The notes under the pieces are model-generated. The model was not told the origin of the DNA. It saw only the letters and a list, made by a program, of their open reading frames with translations, and ran no database searches. The position numbers and the translations under genes were made by a program. From Cyclobacteriaceae bacterium (lineage in GTDB: Bacteria; Bacteroidota; Bacteroidia; Cytophagales; Cyclobacteriaceae), in NCBI GenBank assembly GCA_015488485.1, contig WFNR01000114.1:1-64000 (forward strand): a DNA stretch of 64,000 nucleotides, given 5' to 3'. Position 1 is the stretch's first letter. Each line of letters starts with the position of its first letter. This document shows positions 36,713 through 44,821 of the stretch, in pieces.

Positions 36713-37405
36713 CTATTGCTCAGGTTGATGGTTACAGATAATATCGCTTACTTTTTTGCCGGTACCCAGGCATACGCTACAGCGGCCGCTCAGCTCTTTT
36801 TTGCCATGACATACCGGACAAACGATATAGCCCTTGGTATCGCATAGGTCACAAGGCTCGTAAATGGGATCGCCTAGTTGGTCGTGGTGAATAAGTACGC
36901 CCTTGCCGATGCACTTGGGGCACATTACCATGCCATTGCCGTGGCAGTTGTAGCATTCTTCTACCGTCACCCCCAAACCGTTGCAGTTGTCGCACAGCAC
37001 ATAGCGGTAGCCGCTCAGGTTGCAATACTCGCAGTTTTTGATTTTCTCAAATTCATCATCTATCATCTTTTTCAACGCCAGGGCATCTTCGTAGTAATCG
37101 CCACTGCGGCCGGCCAACTGCAGGTATTTTTCTACAAAATTCTTGGCATTCTGATTTTGATGGATGATAAACAGGGTTTTGGCAAAAAAATACGACATGG
37201 AAGCAGGCAACACCTTTTTGGTGGCCAGGGCTTGACGAAAGGTGATGTTGGCACCTTCATAATCGCCCTTATCCATCTGGGCCTTGGCCTTGTCAATTAA
37301 GGCCAGCACATCCGGGTCGAACTGGGGCGGTGGTGGTATGGTCTGCGCCAGACTGCCCGACAGCCCGACCCAAACGCAAAGTACAATAAAGAATATTCTG
37401 TGCAC
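36713..37405 (-). CDS. Secreted protein with TPR region and DnaJ-type zinc-finger domain
   Basis: A 230-residue protein with a signal peptide (cleavage near ...SLAQ, residue 21). A helical TPR-like region covers about 28-115. A cysteine-rich C-terminal half (about 122-225) has seven C-x-x-C pairs, several in the form CxxCxG (CDNCNG, CYNCHG, CPVCHG). The latter is the pattern of the DnaJ central zinc-finger domain, which binds unfolded protein; there is no J domain. I infer a periplasmic zinc protein with a chaperone-like or redox role. It sits between a hydroxyacyl-CoA dehydrogenase and cinA, with gaps of 4 and 3 bases. Confidence 0.85.
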   Translation of the reverse strand: MHRIFFIVLCVWVGLSGSLAQTIPPPPQFDPDVLALIDKAKAQMDKGDYEGANITFRQALATKKVLPASMSYFFAKTLFIIHQNQNAKNFVEKYLQLAGRSGDYYEDALALKKMIDDEFEKIKNCEYCNLSGYRYVLCDNCNGLGVTVEECYNCHGNGMVMCPKCIGKGVLIHHDQLGDPIYEPCDLCDTKGYIVCPVCHGKKELSGRCSVCLGTGKKVSDIICNHQPEQ

Positions 37406-37409
37406 CTGA

Positions 37410-38300
37410 TTATTTTTTAAATCCTGCTGCTACAACGAGATCTTTGCTGCCGTGGTTCCAGTCGTAAAAACCACTGCCCGATTTTACGCCCAGATGCCCG
37501 GCCTCCACCATGTTAACCAGCAGCGGACAAGGGGCGTATTTGGGGTTGCCAAAGCCATCGTGCAGCACGCGCAGGATTGACAGGCATACATCCAGCCCGA
37601 TAAAATCGGCCAGTTGCAAGGGCCCCATGGGGTGGGCCATGCCCAGTTTCATCACCGTGTCTATCTCGGTTACGCCTGCCACGCCTTCATAAAGCGAATA
37701 AATGGCCTCATTGATCATCGGCATCAGAATGCGGTTGGCCACAAAGCCGGGATAGTCGTTTACTTCCACGGGCACTTTGTCCAGCTTTTTCGATAAGGTC
37801 ATAATGGTTTCCGTGGTGGCATCGCTGGTGCTATAGCCGCGGATGATCTCCACCAACTTCATCACCGGTACGGGGTTCATAAAGTGCATGCCGATTACTT
37901 TGTCGGGCCGGTTGGTGACCGATGCTATTTTGGTAATGGAAATGGAAGAAGTGTTGGTAGCCAGAATGCAGTCATCCCGGGTGCTATCGTCCAGTTGCCG
38001 AAAAATATCCAGCTTAAGATCGACATTTTCGGTGGCTGCCTCCACCACCAGATCGGCTTCTTTTACCCCTTCCGAAATGGTGGTGAAAGTGCTGATACGT
38101 GCCAGGGCCGCTTCTTTTTCTTCCTGGGCAATGATTTCTTTCTTTATCTGCCTGTCCAGGTTCTTGCCTATTACGGCCAGTGCCTTGTCCAGGGCTTCCT
38201 GCGATATATCAATAAGGTTTACCTGATAACCGGCAGTGGCAAACACATGCGCGATACCATTACCCATGGTACCCGCGCCTATTACTGCAATGTTGTTCAT
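37410..38300 (-). CDS. 3-hydroxybutyryl/3-hydroxyacyl-CoA dehydrogenase
   Basis: A 296-residue NAD-dependent dehydrogenase that oxidises or forms 3-hydroxyacyl-CoA. It opens with the Rossmann motif AVIGAGTMGNGIAHVFA, followed by ATNTSSISIT and the family signature HFMNPVPVMKLVEI. The C-terminal domain includes GFVANRILMPMINEA and AHPMGPLQLADFIGLD. The length fits the single-function enzymes of Hbd/PaaH type and not the fused fatty-acid-oxidation enzymes. Its place is fatty-acid degradation, butyrate-type or phenylacetate metabolism, with no neighbour to decide. Confidence 0.93.
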   Translation of the reverse strand: MNNIAVIGAGTMGNGIAHVFATAGYQVNLIDISQEALDKALAVIGKNLDRQIKKEIIAQEEKEAALARISTFTTISEGVKEADLVVEAATENVDLKLDIFRQLDDSTRDDCILATNTSSISITKIASVTNRPDKVIGMHFMNPVPVMKLVEIIRGYSTSDATTETIMTLSKKLDKVPVEVNDYPGFVANRILMPMINEAIYSLYEGVAGVTEIDTVMKLGMAHPMGPLQLADFIGLDVCLSILRVLHDGFGNPKYAPCPLLVNMVEAGHLGVKSGSGFYDWNHGSKDLVVAAGFKK

Positions 38301-38312
38301 TTTAAAAAATGT

Positions 38313-38810
38313 TTAAAATTCGGATGTTAAACTGTCAATAGCTTTCTTTTTGTCCTCAGCAATAATTTTGTTGATGTCTTTGGCTATGTATGTAAGCAAG
38401 ACGTTTTTCTTACCTTCGGGACGATAGGTAAGACGCACTTTGGCACCTTCCCAGTACGATACCTGTGAGCCCATTGAGTACTTGATTTTCCCGAAGGCTT
38501 TTTCCAGACTACGGAATAGTTTTTCGTCTTTGGCCACCAGCACTTCGATACGATAAATCAGGTTGCGATAGGTATAAACCTGCAGATTGCGGATAGGTAC
38601 ATCGCCAATGCTTTCGTAGTGCCCCTTAACAGCCTTGTAGATAGCATGTTGTGGTTCATCCTTTAGTGCTTTGTTGTAGCTCAGCCCGCCATAATCTGTT
38701 ACATTGCTTAGCAACCGGATGTCTTTAAAGCCGTTTTTGGCATCCAGCGCATCGTTCTGGGCCAGGCAAGTGACGGTGGCCGCCAGCAGCAGAAGTAGTG
38801 TCAGGCGCAT
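38313..38810 (-). CDS. Small secreted hypothetical protein
   Basis: A 165-residue protein with a signal peptide (MRLTLLLLLAATVTCLAQ). The mature part is a mixture of strands and helices (NVTDYGGLSYNK, IRNLQVYTYRNLIYRIEVLVAKD, AKVRLTYRPEGKKNVLLTYIAKD) with no motif I recognise. It is the first gene of the minus-strand group that continues with the hydroxyacyl-CoA dehydrogenase 12 bases later. The promoter must lie in the 137-base gap to the divergent AhpD-like gene. Confidence 0.7.
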   Translation of the reverse strand: MRLTLLLLLAATVTCLAQNDALDAKNGFKDIRLLSNVTDYGGLSYNKALKDEPQHAIYKAVKGHYESIGDVPIRNLQVYTYRNLIYRIEVLVAKDEKLFRSLEKAFGKIKYSMGSQVSYWEGAKVRLTYRPEGKKNVLLTYIAKDINKIIAEDKKKAIDSLTSEF

Positions 38811-38902
38811 AGGCAGAATTTGCCCACAAATATAAGCCTGTAGTCAATGGGTTGAACATTTTGCCCCAATAAATTGTTTACCCATAAATTGATGGGGCCG
38901 GC

Positions 38903-38936
38903 TTGGCGGAAAGACGCGCCACATTGGTTAGTTTTG
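38903..38936 (+). promoter_or_regulatory. Promoter of the arsenosugar-type trio
   Basis: TTG at 38903-38905, 23 bases, then TAGTTTTG at 38929-38936, a full -7 match. The ATG of the AhpD-like gene follows 11 bases after the box. The presence of this promoter inside the longer open frame from 38903 supports the start at 38948. Confidence 0.55.
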
Positions 38937-38947
38937 ACCAAAAAAAC

Positions 38948-39283
38948 ATGAGCAAACCGTACTACATAGAGGAAGATCTGAAGAAATTCGGTCAAATCAG
39001 CGAGTTTCAACCTGAGCTGGGAAAGAAATTTTTCGATTGGTACAATGCCGTCTTTGAAGAAGGAGCCCTTACGCAACGTGAAAAAGCCCTGATAGCCCTG
39101 GCCGTGGCCCACGCCATTCAGTGCCCGTACTGCATAGATGCCTATACGCGCAGCTCGCTCGAAAAGGGCGCTGACGAAGAGCAAATGATGGAAGCCATTC
39201 ATGTAGCCTCGGCTATCAGAGGGGGTGCCAGCCTGGTGCATGGCGTGCAAATGATGAACAAAACCAAAGACCTGACTCTTTGA
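38948..39283 (+). CDS. AhpD-like carboxymuconolactone decarboxylase family protein (ArsS-associated)
   Basis: A 111-residue all-helical protein of the AhpD/CMD family. The redox pair is Cys59-Pro-Tyr-Cys62, in AIQCPYCIDAYTRSS, matching the peroxidase-like partner usually found next to ArsS. It is presumed to supply a peroxidase or thiol-redox step in arsenosugar metabolism; the precise reaction is not established. Both positions of the pair are Cys here. I chose the ATG at 38948 (MSKPYYIEEDL) because the longer frame has no family similarity at its start. The stop overlaps the ArsS start as TGATG. Confidence 0.85.
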   Translation: MSKPYYIEEDLKKFGQISEFQPELGKKFFDWYNAVFEEGALTQREKALIALAVAHAIQCPYCIDAYTRSSLEKGADEEQMMEAIHVASAIRGGASLVHGVQMMNKTKDLTL

Positions 39284-40311
39284 TGGCAACGTTGTATAGA
39301 AAAGAACACGAACTAGCCTCCGGTGCCCGACAGATAGAGGTGCTGGAAGCCAGCGATCATGAGCCTTTTACCCGGAAACTGGCCAATCTGGGTATGTTGC
39401 CACTCAAGCCAACGGGCATCGATATTTTGCAGGTAAATGTGGGCAAAATGTGCAACCAGACCTGTCGCCACTGCCATGTAGATGCCGGCCCTGACCGCAA
39501 AGAAATTATGTCCCGGGCTACCATGCAGGCCTGTTTGGATGCCGTGCAGAAGGGCAATATCAGAGTGGTGGATATAACTGGTGGCGCTCCCGAAATGAAC
39601 CCGGAGTTTCGTTGGTTTGTCGAGCAACTGGCTGCTCTGGGAGTACATGTGATGGTGCGCAGTAACCTGACCATTATTCTGGCCAACAAGAAATATCACG
39701 ACCTGCCGCAGTTTTTCGCCCGTCATGGGGTAGAGGTTATCTCCTCGCTGCCACATTACTCGCGCCTGCGTACCGATGCCCAACGGGGAGAGGGGGTCTT
39801 CGAAAAGTCTATTAAAGCGCTGCAAATGCTAAACGAAGCAGGCTATGGCCGGGAAGACAGCGGGTTGCATCTCAATCTGGTGTACAATCCTTCAGGAGCT
39901 TTGCTGCCCCCGGCCCAGGCATCGTTGCAACGCGATTTTAAGGAACGCCTGCTGCGTCAGCATGGTGTGGTGTTCAACAACCTGTTTGTTATTACCAATA
40001 TGCCCATCAGTCGCTTTCTCGATTATTTGCTGAAGAGCGGCAATTATGAAAAATACATGGAAGAGCTGATTGCCAATTTCAATCCGTTGGCGGTGGAGTC
40101 GGTGATGTGCCGCAACCTGCTATCGGTGGGTTGGGATGGGCGCCTGTACGATTGCGACTTCAACCAGATGCTCGACCTGCCCGCGGCCGGAGTCAGCCAT
40201 ATTGCAGATTTTGATGCGGCCCAACTGATGGCACGTAGCATCAAGCTAGGACAGCATTGCTATGGTTGTACAGCCGGCTCGGGTTCATCCTGTGGCGGAG
40301 AAATCGTTTGA
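39283..40311 (+). CDS. arsS: Arsenosugar biosynthesis radical SAM protein ArsS
   Basis: A 342-residue radical SAM enzyme. The 4Fe-4S cluster motif is Cys57-x-x-x-Cys61-x-x-Cys64 (CNQTCRHCHVDAGP), followed by VDITGGAPEMNPEF for SAM binding. The C-terminal DUF3641 part has conserved cysteines in CRNLLSVGWDGRLYDCDFN and CYGCTAGSGSSCGG, probably binding further clusters. ArsS attaches the deoxyadenosyl group to methylated arsenic, an early step to arsenosugars. The start is the ATG at 39283, one base overlapping the AhpD stop. The methyltransferase ArsM that normally provides the substrate is not in this window. Confidence 0.93.
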   Translation: MATLYRKEHELASGARQIEVLEASDHEPFTRKLANLGMLPLKPTGIDILQVNVGKMCNQTCRHCHVDAGPDRKEIMSRATMQACLDAVQKGNIRVVDITGGAPEMNPEFRWFVEQLAALGVHVMVRSNLTIILANKKYHDLPQFFARHGVEVISSLPHYSRLRTDAQRGEGVFEKSIKALQMLNEAGYGREDSGLHLNLVYNPSGALLPPAQASLQRDFKERLLRQHGVVFNNLFVITNMPISRFLDYLLKSGNYEKYMEELIANFNPLAVESVMCRNLLSVGWDGRLYDCDFNQMLDLPAAGVSHIADFDAAQLMARSIKLGQHCYGCTAGSGSSCGGEIV

Positions 40312-40314
40312 AGT

Positions 40315-41274
40315 ATGCCGCTGGTTGATTCTGCTTACCGGGCGCCCTGGTGGCTGCGTAATGGCCATCTGGCTACCATCATTCCCAGCGCTTTTCGTAA
40401 GATACCTGTAACCTATGTGCGCGAGCGTATCAGCACCCCCGACAATGATTTCCTTGACCTGGACTGGCGCACCGCAAGGGGCAATGAGCAGGTAGTGATA
40501 GTGCTGCACGGGCTGGAAGGTCATTCTTACCGCCACTATGTGGCCGGTATGGTCAATTACTTTGCCGACCAGGGGTGGGATGCAGTAGCCTTTAACAGCC
40601 GCAGTTGCTCGGGTACCATGAACCGCCAGCCGCGCTTGTACAGCCATGCCGATGCCCCCGATCTGGCAGTAGCGGTAGCGCATGTGGTGCAAAAAGGTTA
40701 TAAACAGATTGCCCTGGTGGGCTTTAGCATGGGTGGTGCTATCATTCTAAACTACCTAAGTAAACTCACCGAACAGGTGCCTGCAGCTGTGATGGCTGCC
40801 GCTGCCCTGTCGGCACCGGTTGATGTGGGGGCCAGTGCCCGTGCTCTGGCCAGGCGCCAAAACAGCTTCTACCGCAGACGCTTTCTCAAAAAAATGATAG
40901 CCCGTGTCAAGCGAAAGGCTGCCCAGTTTCCCGGCTTGCTCGACACTACGGATATTGACAAGATTACCACTTTTGATGAGTACGACAGGCGGTTCACTGC
41001 TCCCTTGCAGGGCTACCATACGCCTGCTGAGTTTTATAAAGACGCCTCTTCCTTACATCATTTATCGAATATACTGGTGCCCACCTTGCTGCTTATTGCC
41101 CACAACGACCCCTTTATGCCACCTGCCTGCTACCCATACGAACAGGCACAAGCAAGTGAGTCTCTGTTTCTTGAAACACCGCAGCATGGTGGGCATGTGG
41201 GGTTTACCGCCACCAGATTGGCCGATTCCTGGGCGGAGGAGAGGGTGTTTGCCTTTGTGAATGCCCATAGCTAA
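40315..41274 (+). CDS. YheT-like alpha/beta hydrolase
   Basis: A 319-residue alpha/beta hydrolase of the YheT (UPF0017) family. It opens with PWWLRNGHLATI, typical of this family, and has the oxyanion region LHGLEGHS. The nucleophile elbow is GFSMGG with Ser138, the acid is in HNDPFMPP, and the base is in HGGHVGF. Family members are esterases or lipases with poorly known substrates. It starts 3 bases after arsS, so it is co-transcribed; an esterase could act on arsenolipids, but that is only a guess. Confidence 0.9.
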   Translation: MPLVDSAYRAPWWLRNGHLATIIPSAFRKIPVTYVRERISTPDNDFLDLDWRTARGNEQVVIVLHGLEGHSYRHYVAGMVNYFADQGWDAVAFNSRSCSGTMNRQPRLYSHADAPDLAVAVAHVVQKGYKQIALVGFSMGGAIILNYLSKLTEQVPAAVMAAAALSAPVDVGASARALARRQNSFYRRRFLKKMIARVKRKAAQFPGLLDTTDIDKITTFDEYDRRFTAPLQGYHTPAEFYKDASSLHHLSNILVPTLLLIAHNDPFMPPACYPYEQAQASESLFLETPQHGGHVGFTATRLADSWAEERVFAFVNAHS

Positions 41275-41290
41275 AATATTCTGCATTCAA

Positions 41291-41321
41291 TTGTCTTTAT
41301 TTAACAAGTACCCTATTTTTG
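41291..41321 (+). promoter_or_regulatory. Promoter upstream of tRNA-Thr
   Basis: TTG (41291-41293), 20 bases, then TATTTTTG (41314-41321), a full -7 match. It is followed by a structured stretch of about 80 bases and the tRNA at 41404. Confidence 0.65.
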
Positions 41322-41324
41322 CCC

Positions 41325-41392
41325 AGCCAATCCGGGTGGCAGCCTTTGAGAAAAGCTCAGGCTAAGAGACAAGGTGAAACCCTGCATTGGCT
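41325..41392 (+). other. Structured leader before tRNA-Thr
   Basis: The arms AGCCAAT (41325-41331) and ATTGGCT (41386-41392) can pair over 7 bp. Inside, an AGCCT...GAG-AAAAG-CTC-AGGCT hairpin can form. It could be the 5' leader removed from the tRNA precursor or a small RNA. I recognise no known RNA family here. Confidence 0.35.
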
Positions 41393-41403
41393 TGCCAAAA
41401 CAC

Positions 41404-41477
41404 GCCTCCGTAGCTCAGCTGGCCAGAGCAGCTGACTTGTAATCAGCGGGTCGGCGGTTCGAATCCGTCCGGGGGCT
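41404..41477 (+). tRNA. tRNA-Thr(TGT)
   Basis: A 74-base cloverleaf: acceptor GCCTCCG/CGGGGGC with one G-U pair, D arm GCTC/GAGC, anticodon arm GCTGA-CTTGTAA-TCAGC with anticodon TGT (41438-41440), and T arm GGCGG-TTCGAAT-CCGTC. The CCA end is not encoded. It has its own promoter upstream and a strong terminator 11 bases downstream. Confidence 0.97.
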
Positions 41478-41488
41478 CTGAAGAACGG

Positions 41489-41526
41489 AAAAAGTGTGGA
41501 ACAGGGGGTGTTCTACACTTTTTTGT
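41489..41526 (+). terminator. Intrinsic terminator after tRNA-Thr
   Basis: A stem of about 15 bp: AAAAAGTGT, one G-U pair, and GAACA pair with TGTTC...ACACTTTTT around a GGGGG loop. A T run follows. Confidence 0.9.
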
Positions 41527-41602
41527 TTTTTGCTTGTTGTATTTCAAGGATTTGTTGACAATAAAATCCATGACGCAGTAAAATGCATTAATAATCTGAA
41601 CA

Positions 41603-43375
41603 ATGAATGCTTCCAGGTATGTCCGGATTCTATTGCTTTTCATAAGCATCTTAGCATATATGCATACTATGGCCGGTCCTTTTTTATCTGATGACCCCAG
41701 GCCGATTACCATTCACCTTACCTGGCAGCATCAGTTTCAGTTTGCCGGTTACTATGCCGCCCTCGAAAAAGGTTATTTCAAAGAACGGGGCCTGGATGTG
41801 CGATTAGAGGGGCAAATAATGGGAGATAACATCACGCCTGTAATTGAAGGTAATTATGACTATGGCTTGGCAACTGGTGTTTCTTTGCTTACCCACCCTC
41901 GTATGTCGGAAATAACCGTACTGGCGGGTATCTTCCAGCAGTCACCGGTAGCGTTAATGGCCTTGCGATCCAGGGGCATACACAATCTGGGTGATTTTAC
42001 CGGGAAGAAAATTTACGGTGGCTCGGAAATTAAGGCGATGTTAATCAATGCCGGGGTAGATATTTCGCAGGTAGATTTTCTGGGTAAAATCGGTAGCATA
42101 GGCTGCGTGGTTAGCGGAGAATGTGATGGTACTTCTTTCTTTATTACCGATTTTGCCAGCCAGTTGCATGCCGATACGCTCCAGTATGTTGTTTTCCGTC
42201 CGCTGGAATACGGCCTTAATTTTTATGGTGAATGTCTTTTTACCAGCAAAAAAAGAGTGGCAAAATACCCCGATGAAGTGGCCAGAATAAGAGAGGCGGT
42301 GATTGCCGGCTGGCAGTATGCTGTGGAACATCCCGAAGAAATAGCTACTTTGATAAACAGCAAATATAATCCTGCCATGAGCCGGGAGACGCTCATGCGC
42401 GAAGCGGAAGCTACTATTCATTCGCTTATCTTGCCGCGCTTTTACGATATTGGCGATATGCAGCAAAGCAAGTGGCGGCATTCTTTAGACCTGCTCAGGA
42501 ATTTAGGGTTGGTTGATGAAACTACTTCACTGGATGGCTTTGTTTACCAGCCGCAAGATTATGCCGGTAGTAGTTTAATAGGTAAATATCTTTGGCAGGT
42601 TGCGCTGGCAATAGCAGTGGTTGCCGCAGTAGTATTGTTTTTGTTGTTTTACAATTATCACTTGCAGAAAGCGGTAAGCAAGCGCACTGCCTCACTTGAA
42701 AAGGCGATGGCTGAAATGGATAAATTCGTATATACCGTGGCACACGATATTCGTTCGCCCCTGTCTTCAATCCTTGGTCTGGTAAATATTATGCGTGTAG
42801 ATACAGCCAATCGCGACAAGTACATCGATATGATTGAGCAAAGTATAAGGCGGCTCGATCAGTTTACCCAGGATATCCTTGATTATAACCGGATTTCCCG
42901 TGCATCGCTAAAATATGAGCCAGTGGATATAAAATCATTGGTGGAAAAAATTGTTGACCAGCATAAATATGCCAATAATAACAACGGGCTCGGTATAACC
43001 CTGGATATTAACCTGAGTAAACCTTTTGTAACAGACCCCTGGCGACTGGAGGTGGTGCTGCGCAATGTAATAGGCAATGCCATTAAATATCGTGATCCGC
43101 AAAAGCCGCAGCACCTGGTCAAGATACAGGCTACCCTTGACGGTCATAATTTACGCTTTGTGATTGAAGACAATGGCAAAGGTATAGCCCGAGAGCACCT
43201 TGACAAGGTATTTCAAATGTTCTACCGCGCCAGTGAAGACTCACAGGGCACCGGCATGGGTCTTTATCTGGTAAAAGAAACAATCAATCTGCTGGGTGGC
43301 ACCCTCGACATCCAGTCAACAGAAGGTCAGGGTACTACCTTTTTCTTTACCATACCGGAAGGAAAACTAAGCTAG
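41603..43375 (+). CDS. Hybrid sensor: NMT1-type periplasmic binding domain fused to a histidine kinase
   Basis: A 590-residue inner-membrane sensor kinase. An N-terminal signal or anchor (about 7-25) precedes an NMT1/THI5-like substrate-binding domain (about 33-320; ITIHLTWQHQFQFAGYYAALEKGYFKERGLDV). Next come a membrane helix (about 333-355), a HisKA domain with phospho-His381 (VAHDIRSPLSS), and an HATPase domain with NVIGNAIKYRD, EDNGKGI and GTGMGLYLVKE. NMT1 domains bind thiamine-precursor-, nitrate- or sulfonate-like small molecules; the ligand here is unknown. No response regulator lies next to it. The stop codon is shared in part with the convergent queD gene through a CTAG palindrome. 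Confidence 0.9.
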   Translation: MNASRYVRILLLFISILAYMHTMAGPFLSDDPRPITIHLTWQHQFQFAGYYAALEKGYFKERGLDVRLEGQIMGDNITPVIEGNYDYGLATGVSLLTHPRMSEITVLAGIFQQSPVALMALRSRGIHNLGDFTGKKIYGGSEIKAMLINAGVDISQVDFLGKIGSIGCVVSGECDGTSFFITDFASQLHADTLQYVVFRPLEYGLNFYGECLFTSKKRVAKYPDEVARIREAVIAGWQYAVEHPEEIATLINSKYNPAMSRETLMREAEATIHSLILPRFYDIGDMQQSKWRHSLDLLRNLGLVDETTSLDGFVYQPQDYAGSSLIGKYLWQVALAIAVVAAVVLFLLFYNYHLQKAVSKRTASLEKAMAEMDKFVYTVAHDIRSPLSSILGLVNIMRVDTANRDKYIDMIEQSIRRLDQFTQDILDYNRISRASLKYEPVDIKSLVEKIVDQHKYANNNNGLGITLDINLSKPFVTDPWRLEVVLRNVIGNAIKYRDPQKPQHLVKIQATLDGHNLRFVIEDNGKGIAREHLDKVFQMFYRASEDSQGTGMGLYLVKETINLLGGTLDIQSTEGQGTTFFFTIPEGKLS

Positions 43376-43827
43376 CTGCCGGCCTGATCTTCGGCATACC
43401 ATTCACAATAAGCAGTGGCAGTTTCATGCAGGCGTAAACAATGAAGACGTGTATTTTTCGGCAAGGCAGAGCCAATACGTTTGGCGAAATCGGCAATAAG
43501 ATTCTCACAGGTAGGCTGATAATCCACGTAGATCATGCGGCTAAAATGCCTGTTTAATTGATCGACCAAACTCTTGTCATAGTTATTTTGCATAACCAGC
43601 GCATGGTCGAAGACATCCACTACTGTGCCGTTTACCAGCTTTTTTAAGTCACCAAAATCCATCAGCAAGCCGTCATCGGGTTGGCCGGGAGCCACTTTCG
43701 GTTGACCGATAATGGTTACCTCCAACTTATAGGAATGACCATGAATATTACGGCACTTGCCGTCATAATTGTAAAGGGCGTGTGCCATTTCAAAAGTAAA
43801 TGTCTTGGTAAGTCGTACGGTTGCCAT
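43372..43827 (-). CDS. queD: 6-carboxy-5,6,7,8-tetrahydropterin synthase QueD
   Basis: QueD converts dihydroneopterin triphosphate to 6-carboxytetrahydropterin, the second step toward queuosine. The 151-residue protein has the zinc ligands His16, His29 and His31 (FEMAHALYN, NIHGHSY) and the catalytic Cys25 (KCRN). VDVFDHALVM and PTCENLIADF follow as expected. The -7 element TACCTTTG lies four bases before the ATG on its strand. It overlaps the kinase gene by four bases, tail to tail. It pairs functionally with queA at 25516. Confidence 0.95.
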   Translation of the reverse strand: MATVRLTKTFTFEMAHALYNYDGKCRNIHGHSYKLEVTIIGQPKVAPGQPDDGLLMDFGDLKKLVNGTVVDVFDHALVMQNNYDKSLVDQLNRHFSRMIYVDYQPTCENLIADFAKRIGSALPKNTRLHCLRLHETATAYCEWYAEDQAGS

Positions 43828-43954
43828 GCTGCAAAGGTAGGTATTGTCCTGATATTATCATTTTATGTGACTGACATGATACACAAAATTTTGTCGGGAG
43901 TTAAGGCTGAGGATTTTTTTATTTCTAAACTTGCAGAAATTCATTTAATCAATT

Positions 43955-44821
43955 TTGCGCCTGCTATACTACCTTTTACTTAAGCCGCTGTCGTACATGC
44001 CATTAAGGCTGTTGTACGTTTTTGCCAATGGTATTTATTTTATCATTTATAAAGTGCTGGGCTATCGCAGGCAGGTAGTGTGGACGAACCTAAGCAAGGC
44101 TTTTCCTGATATGCTGGAAGCCGAACGTAAAGCCTTGATGAAGCGCTTTTATCGCCATATGAGTGAGTTGATGGTAGAAACCTTATGGTGCTTTAGTCTT
44201 TCTGAAAAAAGACTGAAGAAAAGCCTGCAGGTTAAAAACCCCGAATTGCTCAACAAATATTACCAGCAAGGCAGGTCGGTGGTATTGGTGCTGGGGCATT
44301 ATAGTAGCTGGGAGTTTGTGCTGGCCGGGCTCAACTATTTTGTCCGGCACCTGGTGGCGACTATTTACATCCCCCTTACCAACAAGACGCTTGACCGGGC
44401 TTTTCACCGTATGCGCGTGCGTTTTGGTGCTGAAATGATTCCCAAGAAAGAATTTTCCGCCAATATGCAGGCTGGCAGCAACGAGCCGCGGGCTATTATA
44501 TTCGGAGCCGACCAGTCGCCCTCAATCAGCAAGAATATTTACTGGACCGATTTCCTGAATCAGGATACGGCCGTGGCCATGGGCGTGGAGAAATACGCCA
44601 AGAAGTACGACATGCCGGTGATTTTTACGTGGTTGCACAAGCTTGCCAGGGGTCGTTATCAGGTTGAATTTGAGTTGATCACTGACCGGCCGCAGGAGGA
44701 GCCGCAAGGGGCTATTACCGAAAAGCACGTACGGCTTATGGAAAAGCAGATTCGTCAGCGCCCCGAACTCTGGATGTGGTCGCACCGCAGGTGGAAGAAG
44801 AAGCGTGAGTTAAATGGTTAA
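43955..44821 (+). CDS. LpxL/HtrB-like lipid acyltransferase
   Basis: A 288-residue membrane-associated acyltransferase of the lipid A biosynthesis (lysophospholipid acyltransferase) superfamily. It has an N-terminal hydrophobic segment (RLLYYLLLKPLSYMPLRLLYVFANGIYF) and the H-x4-E active site His115...Glu120 (GHYSSWE). A later GADQSPS stretch matches the GxDQ region of LpxL. It probably adds a secondary acyl chain to lipid A. The start is TTG at 43955, which yields the family-typical N-terminus; the first ATG, at 43997, would cut away part of the membrane segment. It ends on a TTAA palindrome shared with the convergent gene. Confidence 0.9.
   Translation: MRLLYYLLLKPLSYMPLRLLYVFANGIYFIIYKVLGYRRQVVWTNLSKAFPDMLEAERKALMKRFYRHMSELMVETLWCFSLSEKRLKKSLQVKNPELLNKYYQQGRSVVLVLGHYSSWEFVLAGLNYFVRHLVATIYIPLTNKTLDRAFHRMRVRFGAEMIPKKEFSANMQAGSNEPRAIIFGADQSPSISKNIYWTDFLNQDTAVAMGVEKYAKKYDMPVIFTWLHKLARGRYQVEFELITDRPQEEPQGAITEKHVRLMEKQIRQRPELWMWSHRRWKKKRELNG

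Noticed and set aside
41322-41403. Riboswitch or SRP RNA before tRNA-Thr
   Set aside because: GGTGAAACCC recalls parts of several riboswitches, but the conserved cores of SAM, TPP, cobalamin and SRP RNAs are not present.
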